64,000 bases of DNA from Siphonodentalium dalli (lineage: Eukaryota; Mollusca; Scaphopoda; Gadilida; Siphonodentaliidae). Below, piece by piece: positions 10,239 to 21,501 of the stretch. A model generated the notes under the pieces. That model saw only the letters and a program-made list of their open reading frames with translations, ran no database searches and was not told the DNA's origin. The DNA is taken from contig CP136066.1 of NCBI GenBank assembly GCA_032622095.1, forward strand, positions 10,625,784 through 10,689,783. The letters run 5' to 3'. The first letter of the stretch is position 1. The number at the start of each line of letters is the position of its first letter. The position numbers were made by a program, and so were the translations under genes.

Positions 10239-11233
10239 CTAGAGAGAAGAAACTATGTGGTCGTTCATGCGCTTGGCGATATTGTATTTGTCCTGCATTG
10301 TATAGTGCAAATATCTTAAATAAGCATCACTGGACCAATCACCCACCAACTTGATTAATTCTCCTGGGACGTCAGCTGCAAATGCCCAACTAGCCCCACC
10401 CCGTCTAAAACTATGTGTAGAGAATAATTTTGGATCTGCACCAATGTTCCTAATCTCTTTTCTGAGTTTGTTTTGAAATTCTAAATAGGTCACAGCTTTA
10501 CCGTTTAATTTATGTTGAAATGCTGGACCTGAGTTTTCACCGGGTATCAATCTAACCATATTAATGTATGCTTTCACCGGACATAAAAGTGACTGAGGAA
10601 TAGATATTACTGGTAGTTTTAAAACTTTCTGTCCAAACTGAATGGTTTTACTCCACTTTATAACCACAATTAACACGTTATCATCCTGCAAAATATCACC
10701 GCGAGTAAGCGGTTGTTCCGGATTGATTTGCTGGCTCTTTCTGGAACCAGATTTGACTTTCTCAGCATTAAAAAGAAGGCTAACAAAGACAAACTCCAGA
10801 AAGTAGCATCCTCTGCATTGTTAAGGTCGAGATTATTGACAATCTTATGTAATATCTGTGGTGTGATTGGTGCAGCTTGCTTTATAAAATGGGGGTTTGC
10901 TCTAGCTAAACCTCTTGACATCAGTTTCAACTCAAAGGCTTCGAAATTTTCAGTACTAAATCCTAATCTGAGATGTAAGTATTTGACTCCACTCACATAA
11001 TTTTTTATTGAGTCAGTGGATTCAAAAGAACGACTTAAAAATTCTGAATAAAGCAGTAATGTTTCCACACTAGCTGGAAGATCCTTCCTTTCAAAATATG
11101 TGCAGAACAGTAAATATTCTCTCCATTGAATTTTGTGATTTTTATTTGTCCCTTCCGCAAAAGCTTTCTTCATTGAATTTTTTGCATCTATCCTCAACTG
11201 CGAAATCTCATGCCCTACAACAAAAATCACCAA
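10239..11233 (-). pseudogene. Tyrosine recombinase of the Ngaro-like element
   Basis: Integrase replacing the DDE enzyme of LTR elements; it would insert a circular DNA copy. It is in two frames: 10670-11233 holds the N-terminal SAM-like part and the first catalytic Arg in LMLRKSNLVP, and 10239-10691 holds the rest. The C-terminal part shows HSFRRGGASWAF (His-x-x-Arg), GDWSSDAY and the nucleophile region YLRYL. A frameshift near 10700-10720 separates the halves; the expected linking sequence LTRGDILQDD is present in the shifted frame. The gene starts just after the RNase H end. The sequence TTTTTGTTGTAG directly before GGCATGAG (about 11222) resembles a 3' splice site, so the true start may be an exon boundary. 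All catalytic residues I can check are present. Confidence 0.88.
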
Positions 11234-13125
11234 TTATGCGAACATTTTAAAGCTTCTGAGTTTAACCTGACTTCTGATAACCCCATATTTACAGTTTCTT
11301 GCTTAAATAGGATTTGGTGATGAGGATTCTCACTCCACCTTGATAAGTGATCTGCCAGTCTGTTATCGCAACCTTTAATATGAACCAATCTAATTTCAAA
11401 TTCACCCAGTGCAGCAAGGTAGCAAATTTCTCTAAGACAGGATTGTAAGTAAGAATTTCTTGTGGCACCCTTGTTAACCACAGCAACTGAAGTTTGGTTG
11501 TCACATTTCATCAACACCCTCTTACCTTTCAATTTATCTTTCCAGACTTTAAGAGATGTGACAATTGCCAACATTTCCAATTCGTTGATGTGTAACGACT
11601 TCTGACGAATGTCTTGTGGAAAAATGTCATGGAAAAACTGATTGCAACCCAATGCACCACATGCTGACAAAGTGGAGTCTGACGAAATTATCTCATCGGG
11701 TTGCGACCAGTCTTCCCATGGCATCATTTTTATCCCATTGTAAAGGGGAAGAAAATGCTTCCACCAAATTAGGTCTTTCATTAAAAACTCTGGAATTTCC
11801 AAGGAAATACTCCTGTTTGCTTGAAATGACCGTAACCATACGAGGATCCTGGAAATGAATATTCTTCCAGGCCTCACACAATTGGAAACAAACTGAAGTT
11901 TTCCCAAAAGTGACTGTACTTCCTTTAATGAACCATGTGATCGCCCTAACCAACTAGTGACCAAATTTCTCACTTTGTTTAACCTTTCCTGTGTTATGCT
12001 GAGCGTGAGAGTGAGAGAATTGAAAAGAATTCCCAAAAAAAACATTTCAATACCTGGCGGACAAGACTTTTCCTTGGCTTCTCGAAGTCCCCACTTCCTT
12101 AAAGTGTCTAACAAGATGTTGAATGCCTCCTCCGCCTTATCAGGTGTTTGAGCCCCTGCTAAATCAATATAATTGATTATTGGGCAGCCAGCCATTCGAA
12201 TTGAATAAGCCAATGCATTTGTCACTCTCTGGCATATAGCCGCTGCAGACCTCAGTCCCATACTCAAAACTAAATCACACTAAATTCCACTAAGTTTATG
12301 TCCCTTGGATCTATATTAATTTGTCTATACGCTCTTTGTAAATCCACTTTATACAGTTTGGCACCAACCCCCGCTAACCTAATTAGCTCCACTAAATGGT
12401 CAACACTTGGATAAGTCAACCTAATGCCTTTCCCCAAGATATTAATCTTTAAGAATTCCGTCATTGGTGGAATTTCCAGGAGGAAAACTTAGATCCACAA
12501 TAACTCTCCTGTCAGACGAATTAGGTTTGGGAACTGTGTTAAGTGGACTTATCCTTATATTCTGACCAAAGGTGTCTTCAGACAAAGGACCCAGAACTGA
12601 TAGAAATTTTAATTATTTCTCCAAATATGTTTTGAGATCCACTGGATAATCTCTTGCTCCTTTGTGATTCCTTTGAGAATTACTCTGGTTTAAGAGTCTG
12701 GACCCTGTGTAACCTAATGGAAACCCAAATTCCAAAAATTCTAGAATTTCATAATCATCATAATTATTCAGTATTTGCTTGATATTATTTAACTTCAAAT
12801 GTGTTTGTAATGGTAAGCCACAACCTTCAAAATTATATTTCCCTGATGCTGAGATCAATGAATGTAATTCCAGCATTTCCGAAGATTTGCTTGAAGCAAC
12901 CTGCCCTAAGTATTCACTCCGGACAGAGGGAATCTCAACAGGAGCTGTCAATCTCTCTATCTCTATACCAGTTTCATTTGGTTTTATGACATTGACAAGT
13001 GATTGACAACTACCCACTGAGGTATGCCTCTGCTCCGGCATGAATGCCTTAGCCAGGAGATTTAAGTTAGTTTCAGCATTTGAAAAGGAAATTGTTTCGG
13101 TTGCCGAAACTGGCGAAAGCAGCAT
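11227..13125 (-). pseudogene. Reverse transcriptase-RNase H of the Ngaro-like element
   Basis: Pol-like polyprotein. The N-terminal part (12613-13125) ends in the DIRS-type lead-in GARDYPVDLKTYLEK and then meets an in-frame stop at 12613. The same frame continues with SPLNTVPKPNSSDRR and VDLSFPPGNS (about 12555-12467). A shift then carries the sequence into 12270-12464, which has the catalytic motif KVDLQRAYRQI. The frame shifts back to 11227-12267. The active-site box reads NYIDLAG where DIRS-type RTs have YxDDLAG, so one Asp codon is missing. RNase H motifs are present: SSDSTLSACG, HINELEMLAI, KCDNQTS and RLADHLSRW. The lost Asp, the stop and the two shifts make this copy inactive. Confidence 0.88.
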
Positions 13126-13309
13126 TGTTTATATGTGAATTTATATTACTGTTAGGACAGTTTACTTCCGAATTTAATGAAACTTCTCCAGAATCACTCT
13201 TTCCACCTTTAATAGCAACCGAATCTTTCATTGTCAAATATTCTGGATAAAACACACAGGCTGCTGGATCTAACTCAGTTCTCAACCTTATACTATTCAA
13301 GTCTAGTCA

Positions 13310-14577
13310 CCTTGACGGGCGTGACCCATATTTGAATGGACATGAGTTTGATGATTCTGCATGAAAGGCCTTTTCACGATTAACTTGCCAACAAGTGGCA
13401 CAAAAGTGTTCGACAGATCATTGTTGCCCCCTGACTGAGCCTTGATGTGGCGCCTGCCAGAAACACTTCCCCCTGTTAAACATTGTGCAAAACCATGGTC
13501 CCTGATTGGCCTGAGCCTGCAATTCCGGATTAGGTCGAGAGCTTTGAAAGGGTCGGCTCTCACCAGAAGAATTTGTGAAATTTTGATCTAACACCACCAG
13601 CGGTTCGCACATGTTTAGCAAGAATAGGAGTTTCAATTACCGCATTATCATCTGCCCACGTGTTTTTTCCCAATTCCACTCTACGGAGCCAGTCCCCGTA
13701 AAATGTTAATAGAGCTTTCCATTCGTAAGTGGTATAATAGTACACAATTTTCTTTAACAAACTTAGCCGACCGTTTAACTCAATTTCTCCGATATCTGCT
13801 CTTTGAATTGTCTCAAGCTCCCCAGCTACAAACTGCTGAAAACTCAAGTCTTTGAATGAAATGTCCATTCCCACATATTCGTGCTGCAGAGATGAATGAG
13901 GGAAAACTTGTGGAAAAATAACCCTATCACTAGATTTTGCCTCAATTCCTGATCTCACTGATTGAGAATGAGGCTTTTTATAATTGGATTGAGTCTGTGG
14001 TTCCTCTGAATGTATAGAATATATTTCATCATTGTCAGCATCACACTCTGATGGATTACCTGATAACAAAATTTTTCTCAAACGAGAGTCTACTTTATTG
14101 GACAAATCCTCACACCGTCTCAAATCATCCAAATTGGGTTTTGAATTTGACGCCATGAATTGAGAACGAGGCTGAATGTTTTTTTGGTATTGAGAACTTA
14201 TTTGACTCCCTGGGTGTATCTAAATGAATTATCTCACCTCTTACTCGATCTGTGTCGCGCCGAATAGCCGACAAATCTTCTCTCAACTGTATCATCTCCA
14301 GCTGTTTCCTATCGTGAATCAAAGTGAGCTTTGCCTCTCTAACTTTTTCCTGCAGCATTGCGATATCATCGTCGCCATTGGCTGTCGCACCGTAAACACT
14401 ACTCTCTATACCATCGTCAAACGCCTCAGACTTCTTGTCTTCGAAACTCATAAATTCCTGAGATGGCAAGCCCTTTTCTTTTTCATTATCCACCTTAGAT
14501 CGTTGGTCTTTTCCCTTGCTAAACGCATCATAGTCCAACACTTTAACTTCCCTTTTGGGTCGACCTGTTACTGACAT
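13310..14577 (-). pseudogene. Gag-like protein of the Ngaro-like element
   Basis: The first ORF of the element lies in three frames. 14125-14577 starts MSVTGRPKREVKVLDYDAF and has a charged, probably coiled-coil segment around LQEKVREAKL. 13560-14156 follows in another frame with many aromatic residues. 13418-13636 contains CTMFNRGKCFW, the start of a DIRS-type Cys/His finger. The remaining ligands (HFCATC, then a His and a Cys) follow in the same frame beyond a TAA at 13418. The start at 14577 is favoured because it is the first Met after the A1 repeat and about 110 bp of leader. At least two frameshifts and one stop make it non-functional. Confidence 0.75.
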
Positions 14578-14688
14578 TCCTAAATACCGGAACCGTGATC
14601 TTTATAGGCCGGACCAATTCCGTGCTCGTTTCGCGGCAGGTGTGATCTCGCTGGTCGTTCAATTCTCATGTATAATTCAAATCAAATC
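14578..14688 (-). other. 5' leader of the Ngaro-like element
   Basis: Sequence between A1 and the first gag Met. It is GC-richer than the surroundings (for example CTCGTTTCGCGGCAGG). No TATA box or defined promoter could be identified. Confidence 0.4.
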
Positions 14689-14983
14689 AAAATATTTTTC
14701 GCCTAAAACGGCTTTCAAATCAAATGAACTTGCTTCTTCGGAGTCAAATAATAGAATGCACACACAAAGGAATTTCGCGCGCGAAATATTACTCTCATTA
14801 ATGAAACCCGCCAATGATACAGTCGATAAGAATAACCAATCAATAGCCGTAAACTAATTACTACAAATCAATACAACAGAGATATATTTATTTAAAGTGA
14901 CATACCAAATGGTGAACGATTTAATCCAAAGGTTTTCCTATTCTATTAGCGAATTATGTAATTTGTACACAAATTGTACAATT
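14689..14983 (-). repeat. Split direct repeat A1 of the Ngaro-like element
   Basis: Outer repeat on the gag side, 295 bp, three differences from A2. It ends ACAAATTGTACAATT at the boundary. The opposite outer edge (B2) begins with AATT as well, so AATT may be the insertion-site microhomology. Confidence 0.9.
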
Positions 14984-15380
14984 ATATGCCTCTGTTTGGA
15001 GGACAGTTCCATTCGTTAATAATACTTTATTCCATTCAAACCACATCATGTATACTACAATAGTATATACTATTGTGTTCCTTGTGTAGGATGAGGAAGT
15101 AGATTCGGCTGGAAGCCTTTAAGGCTTATATTTGCCGGTTCCACGAGTGACCATATCTCAATTTGACTCAGTTGTGCTAATTTTTCATGTGTAAATTTGA
15201 ATTGAATGAGAACAATGAGAGCAATATATATAATTACTGCACTTAATACTTCGATGTCGCTTGTCATATCACTAATGGCTGCTGCTTCGTAATTCCAAAT
15301 GTTCAAGAGAAGCATTCCTGTCGTTGTTTCCGGTATATCCGGCAATTGAATAGAAAATGTGACGCCGTTTTTTCGTTCCA

Positions 15381-15460
15381 CGTGCACATAAAGGATTTGA
15401 TATTAGGCGATTTTCGCACACATCGTGATTAAGACCGTGTTCATTGTGTGTCAGCTGACA
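15381..15460. repeat. Dispersed repeat shared with 7507-7582
   Basis: About 80 bp similar to the stretch right after the detached 163 bp monomer. Neither copy shows coding potential. The minus-strand frames at 15070-15478 overlap it and are not recognised. Confidence 0.6.
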
Positions 15461-15504
15461 TCGGTGACACTCGGGCACCGTCTTCCGAATTAATCAAACC
15501 TTAA

Positions 15505-16065
15505 AGGGATACTGTACCCAAATGTTGTTGTTGGTTACTTTAGTCTCTGAGTTGTAGAATAAGGTAACCAGATATCCATTATTTGAATATCTGTTGAGTA
15601 CGAATTAATGTTACGGATGGTAGATTAGCCGGAATGCGAAAATACCAATTGTCGTTGTCGAGTAATTTTTGGACAGTTTCAAGCAAATGTATCAAATAAA
15701 TGTTATATTATATGCAAACTAGTCCCATATACTCATTAAGTCATGGTATAGTCAATGAGTGGCTTGAGTCTACACCTCTTATCAACATATGTTTTTACAC
15801 GACCATGTGTGCCACGCTTTATCCAATCCACTATCTGTGAATTATTTTGATTACGTCTTGTACACGAAAATTCGTAATTTAATTTATGAATCCAGCCATA
15901 AATTAAATTTGTATCAAATTATTAACTTTGACTTTAAGATAACCTATTAACCTGAACATTTACAGATTACAACTTCGACTCAAATTACTTAGTTTCTATA
16001 TATTATCGATATTAGATCGTTGTTATCACCGGGAATTTATTGAAAATGGCGTACAGTATACCCCT
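15505..16065. mobile_element. TTAA-flanked MITE, 561 bp
   Basis: Left end AGGGATACTGTACCC; right end read inward AGGGGTATACTGTACGCC. TTAA is at 15501-15504 and 16066-16069. The interior is AT-rich and has no ORF of note. Superfamily not certain (piggyBac or Kolobok share TTAA targeting). Confidence 0.75.
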
Positions 16066-16069
16066 TTAA

Positions 16070-18000
16070 TTCACCATCTTCCGGTAACAACACCATCGTC
16101 AATTTCACGAGCATTCCTGACTGTAATCATAACCAAGCATGTAATCTTAATCTATGTATATTTGCGTCACAATAAATACGTAGAACTGCATTCCACACAA
16201 ATACGATGTGAAGTTCGTAACAAACGTTTAGATTAGTTTATATAGATGTGCTTGAGTATTAACTGTTAATATAAAGTCATTAATGGTGAACAATGTGTAC
16301 TGCTATAAAAGGCAACAATAGATGGCATACCCGACGTTAGTTTATATGTGATAGCTTATATTTATATCGGCCTTCCCATTGAAATAAGGAACAATGTGTT
16401 GGATCATATTCTCTTCGGGTCATTTGGTGGGATCACCTTCAAGGTGTTGTGTATATTTATGGTGTAAGTAAAGCTGTGGAATGTGGTATTGTTGTATGCA
16501 AGACCGTATATCTGCGCAAGTCGATAGCAAGAAACGTGAGCGCAGTTTCGTTTTATGGGAATTTCGTTTGTCATAAATCCGAATTTACCAACCACGACGC
16601 CATAGCGACACCTCGTGCGTTCTTCTTATGCGCGTCGAATGCTTTTTTTGGCTGGTGATCTATAGAATTTTAGCTATGAGCAATTTCTGGTATTCGGCGA
16701 CTGGCTTCAATGTCATATACATGGTCATTCGAATGCAAAGATAGTTTTCACGACAAATCTTCATATATGTTGGGACATTCCTCCCATCATATATTAATAT
16801 GTCGAAAAATACTTCAGATACTAATCTATATATATTGGTGAATGTCTGTCCGCTATAGAAAGTATCATGGGGCAATCTAGACGACTCAACGGGGTTTATT
16901 TATTGCACATTATATGAACATTATATGAACATTATATGAACAATGGTTACTCCCTGTGGAAACAGCTCAACCAATATCTCAGTCTCTGATGAATAAGACA
17001 TATGACGGGTTCTCAACACATCCCTGTTGCTATTCAAGGTCATATGAGGAGTGGAATACAAAGGTGTTTGTATAATAAATGCTATAGTATTGGCTGAGAA
17101 AATACGAGGTGTCACAATATGGATCAATTGTGATTATGGTAGTTGCGTAGCTAATTATATCTAGTTCAAACGTCTTAGAACAACATAATTTTATAACGGT
17201 AAACGAAAACCTAGACTTGGTTCTGATGGCGGCCTTTTTGAATCGTCATTTTGGGTCTGAAATAATAATTTGTCGACTTGCTAACATTGGTTTTTTAAAT
17301 CAGCATACACAATACCATTAGAAACTCTCAAAAGCTTCTGAAGGAAAAATGCCGCACCTTTCACTTTTATTCCATTTCGAACCTGACTATTTGATGTTTA
17401 TTGCGATTTAGACTTTAAATGTCAGAGGAAAGCATGCAATTTTGTATTGGAACATTCGCCGACAGTGAAGTACATTATTAAAGAAAAGATAACAACTAAG
17501 AAATATATTCCCCGCGTTATATTATCGACTTTATAAGGTTCCCTGTCAAAACATAAAAAAAGTTACCAGGTTTTGTACTGGTGGTATATGATGGGCGTTA
17601 TAGTCTAGTCGTAATTCTCAGAAAGGACATTTCTAGAAGCATTTTGCGGAAAAGTGTCAAACCAACTTTTTTACCATAATTCGAAGGTGCCGAACACGAA
17701 TAGACTGCATGTCGCCCGATTGGATGAACATAGGGTTCAATAAAAGGCTTTTAAAATCTTCGTGTTTTCTTCGCTGGAGGGTTGTTGATACGGCACCGTA
17801 CAACGTCATATGAAATCACGTAACTGGTCTTGAACATACTCAAACTTATATACTCCTCGCGGAACGTTCAAAGCCGCGTTGTATCATGATACTATCATCA
17901 CAGTAATAATTCTGAAACATTAACATCATATTAATCAGGTACATACGGTAAGATATTGCTGTTTTGTATATTTATCGACGATTCTCGTAAGAATTCTCGT
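16070..18000. other. No recognisable genes
   Basis: I see only short frames without domains. A minor tandem triplet of an 11 bp unit (ATTATATGAAC) lies at about 16910-16941. A stretch near 17550-17600 resembles 60915-60965 around CCAGGTTTTG-ACTGGT. Nothing else could be assigned. Confidence 0.5.
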
Positions 18001-18004
18001 AAGT

Positions 18005-18365
18005 CCGGGAGCCAATAGGGGTACCCTTGCACCCGCCCCATGGGACTTAACTTCACCCCACTAATTTTGTTCCTTATTATGTCCTTCAACTTTTAAGCAA
18101 TGTTAATAAGAAAAAAAAGTGGCCGTGCAGACTTCAGACAAGATGGCGTCCATCCTGGCCGCCATTTTTCGGATCAGACCCGAAGTCAGTTTTATGCAAA
18201 TTATAGCGGAAAATCTAGCAAAATGTATATATTTTCGTGAAGCTAAGACATAATGACACTTTTTGGCGCAAAATTGAAACTCACCCTCCAAGATGGCCGC
18301 CAAAAGTTGAAAATATGACGTTTTTTCACAAATATCTTCTAGATCAGTTCATATTGTTTGGAACT
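18005..18365 (+). repeat. Conserved arm of a minisatellite-bearing repeat (copy 1)
   Basis: The first part (18005-18150) matches the flanks of the TTAA MITE at 6835-7330 and supplies its empty site. The last part (18306-18410) matches the reverse complement of about 49605-49720, including GTTGAAAATATGACGTTTTT. So this arm is part of a dispersed repeat with at least three partial copies in the window. Confidence 0.75.
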
Positions 18366-18419
18366 GGTTGAGTAATATGACTTTATTTTTTGTTTTGTAT
18401 ATTAACTGATCATTGGAGC

Positions 18420-19125
18420 GGCGTGTATGAATACAGTATACAGTGAGTTGCTGAATTGTGTGAGGTGTATATGCAAGCACGGAAGGTATAAGTGGTCGTG
18501 TGTGTGGGTATTCGTACATCTGGAAGGGCTCACAATTGGTGAGGTGTATATGTATACCTGGATTGACCCTATGGTCATGGGTATGGCGAATAGGTATACA
18601 TGTAGTGGATGTATGGTTCATAGTGAGATGAATATGTATGCACTGAGTGAATGTATGATCGTGAATGTGGTGCATATGTATACATAGAGTGACTATATGG
18701 TCATGTGCCAGGTGTAGGAGTACACCTGGTGTTCATGCATGGTGAATCGTGGCTGTATCGTCATTTGTGGTATGTACGGGTATAACCAAGTATGGCTGTA
18801 TGATCAGGTGTACGTGTATAAAGTGGGTGACTATATTGTCATTTGTGTGGTGTTTATGTACATATGGAGTGACTGAGGTAATGGGTGGGTTGTACATGTG
18901 TACCTTGGGTGGCTATCGCTTTCCACAATAACTCAAGGATATGTTAATCAATAGAGAGGTCATGTCAGAGAGTTCTCCATCTTGGTGGTGTTTATGTACA
19001 TGGGGGAAACGTTAAACGTGGAAAGCGTTAGCCACCCATTATCACACAGTCATTCCATATACATAAACACCACAGACACAACAATATAGTGACCCAATGT
19101 TTATACGTACACCTGACCCATTGCT
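18420..19125. repeat. Degenerate minisatellite of GTGACTATATGGTCATG type
   Basis: Units of roughly 45-55 bp carry GTGACTATATGGTCAT, then GAGGTGTATATGTATAC. The orientation flips near 18990-19030, where ACACAGTCATTCCATATAC appears. The same words in reverse complement fill 47140-48710. The frames through it are artefacts of the repeat. Confidence 0.8.
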
Positions 19126-19485
19126 TTAAACATATTTTATTGTAATATAATTCATTACAACGGGATTGGGGTACAAGTTTTAACAACTTACAATGTCCCC
19201 GCTCCCAGATACAATATATATATATGAATTTAACAAGATGACAGAGAAAACATACATGATGAGGTTGCAAATTTGGTCTACAAAAGAGAAGATAACTTGT
19301 GTAAAGAGTGTGTGATAGTCCGGTTCTGTGTTTGTATAATACTAGCGTTCTGTCCGTCCTCTCTCTCTCTCCATGGAAATAGAAACTGAGAAATAGTGGC
19401 CTTTGTTTTGAAGGGTATTATGTGCTATATGTTTGCATTTGTTGCATTTGTTTTGTCCGTAGCTTTAATGTAGTCTGACAATTAT
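19126..19485 (-). other. 3' UTR of the LINE
   Basis: Sequence between the ORF2 stop and the element's 3' end. It contains an (AG)n run near 19360-19375, a TATATATA run near 19215, and a polyadenylation-type AATAAA close to the end. The tail merges with minisatellite sequence, so the terminal repeat unit is not resolved. Confidence 0.6.
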
Positions 19486-21501
19486 TTATTCAGTATCAGT
19501 ATCGTCCGGTTCAAAACGCTTTGTTGCAGCTATATATGCCTGAACAATGCGGAACATCTTTTCATTTCTTGGTGGAGTTTCACTTGAGTTTCCCCAAAGT
19601 AATTGCTTGTAATTGTTAATTTTAAAGTTGAGGTCGTCCAGTTTACGGTATAATTCTAACCTTTGTACATTATATAGGGGGCAATTTAGGAAAAAGTGCA
19701 TATCACTTTCATATTCGTATCCACATTTACAGTTTGGGGTATCTGCTATATAATTTTCGAACATATCTAAGCGGAGATCACAACAGGAGTTTCGTATCCT
19801 ACAGTGGAAAATACTATATTTTCGATTTCCTGATTCAAAATATTTAGGCGGCTTTCTGGTGGGCTCTATCATATTTAGGTTATCCTTAAAATCTAGAAGA
19901 TTTTCAGCATCCGTTATATATGTGGGTAGTTTGTTCCATGAAGTTGCAACGAATGGGAAGAATGATTGCTTAAAATGTTCAGTTCTACTATAATATGAAT
20001 GGAATCTGCCTGGGTTTCGCATGTTATAGCTGGAGACTTGTACCGAGCGTGGTGGGAGTAGGCAAGATAAATAATATGGAGTTTCGTTATTTATAATTTT
20101 GAACATAGTTTGTAATTGGTGCTTCTCTCTACGAATGTTCAGAGAAGGCCAGCCAGCTTCGCATAGGACCGCATTATTGGGAACTGAGCGCGTGAGCCCT
20201 GTAACTATTCTAGCGGCATCAACGTGAATCCGGTCAAGTTTATTTAGTAAATATGTCGGCGCGTTTTCCCAAATTACGTCCGCATAATCTAGGAGAGGCA
20301 AGATATAGGCCTTGTATATCTTATCGAGTGTTCTTCGATCTAGGTTGTACTTGTATCTTCTGAGTATCGATAGTCGCGGGACAACTTTTTTGACTATAGA
20401 TTCAATTTGGATATTCCAATTTAAATTGCTTTGTATTTCGAGGCCAAGGTGTTTATGCGACTCAATTATGTCAATTCTCTTATTTTGGAAGGTTAAATCT
20501 AGAGGGACCTCTCGTGGGGTCAGGGAGAACAATATTGCCTTAGTTTTGGTTGGATTAAAGTTTACAAGCCATTTGTTGGCCCAATCTGATATTTTATTAA
20601 GGTCTTGGTTTACACTTCTTTCTAGCAGCTTTATGTCATAGTGTTTGGACGTGAGACATGTATCATCTGCATACATTCTTGTTTCGGAATTTAAATTATC
20701 TGGGAGATCATGTATATATACCAGGAAAAGGAAAGGTCCGAGTATATATCCTTGGGGAACTCCGGCTGGAATGGGTTGGAAGTTGGAATATGAATTGTTT
20801 ATTAAGACTCGTTGTTTTCGATTACTGAGGTAATCTTCCAGCCATTTCAATAACGGACCGGATATGCCGTATTGTTGTAGCTTATATATCAGTCCCCTAT
20901 GCCAGACTCTTTCAAATGCCTTTGATATATCGCAAAAAACTGAACATGTGTATAAGTCATTATCGAGAGTCCGACAGAGGTTATGATATAGATATGTTAA
21001 TTGGAAGGTCGTGCTATGTCCGGGAATAAAACCAGATTGATGTTGGTACATTAGTTTGTTATCTTGGAAAAATGACATAAGATGTTGGGTAATTATTTTT
21101 TCAAACACTTTGCCGAGGCTCGAAAGGAGGGAAATAGGACGGTAATTTATACAATCGGCAGGATCATCTTTTTTAAATATGGGGATAACATTTGCTTTTT
21201 TCCAGTCTGATGGGAATTGGCCGAGCTCTACTGACTTTTAAAAAATAATTTCTAATGGAACAACAATCGATTCAGCAGTAGCGTGAATCATTTTTGGGCT
21301 TATGCCATCAAATCCATGGGCTTTGTTAACTTTGAGTGATTTAATTGCAGTAATGATCTTATCTCGGGTGAAAATAATATTGGATAGCGATTTGGAGCAT
21401 CTACGGAGAAGGATTGGAATTTCGTGACCACGATCATCGATATTTGTATTTAAAATGAAGGCCTCGTTTAAACACTTCGCTTTCTCGCGATCATCTGTCA
21501 C
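19486..21501 (-). pseudogene. LINE ORF2, reverse-transcriptase half
   Basis: Reverse transcriptase for target-primed insertion. From 21108 the open part runs 540 codons. Numbering from that Met, RT motifs are FCDISKAF at 58-65, AGVPQG at 115-120 and the catalytic YADD at 146-149. A Cys/His cluster CKCG...H...C near 460-476 lies close to the C-terminus. The preceding segment (21501-21238) has AIKSLKVNKAHGFDG and ends at a TAA. The frame is the same on both sides of that stop: 44 codons after it comes Met 21108, and the bridging sequence (FPSDWKKANVIPIFKK, then NYRPISLLSSLGKV) is intact. The upstream junction at about 21498-21501 is a one-base frameshift in the endonuclease-RT linker. Apart from these two lesions the domain looks intact. 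Confidence 0.9.

Larger units (their letters stand above)
7795..14983 (-). mobile_element. Ngaro-like tyrosine-recombinase retrotransposon, complete but defective
   Basis: Read on the minus strand the order is A1 (14983-14689), gag, RT-RNase H, tyrosine recombinase, SGNH hydrolase, B1 (8785-8477), A2 (8480-8186), B2 (8103-7795). This is the split-direct-repeat arrangement known for Ngaro and PAT-like elements of the DIRS order. An SGNH hydrolase-like ORF is, to my knowledge, reported in the Ngaro group. A1/A2 and B1/B2 are each about 99% identical, so insertion is recent. Every coding module has frameshifts or stops. No target duplication is evident, as expected for recombinase-mediated insertion. 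An extra 82 bp (8104-8185) separates A2 from B2. A 494 bp TTAA element has inserted in the hydrolase. Confidence 0.88.
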
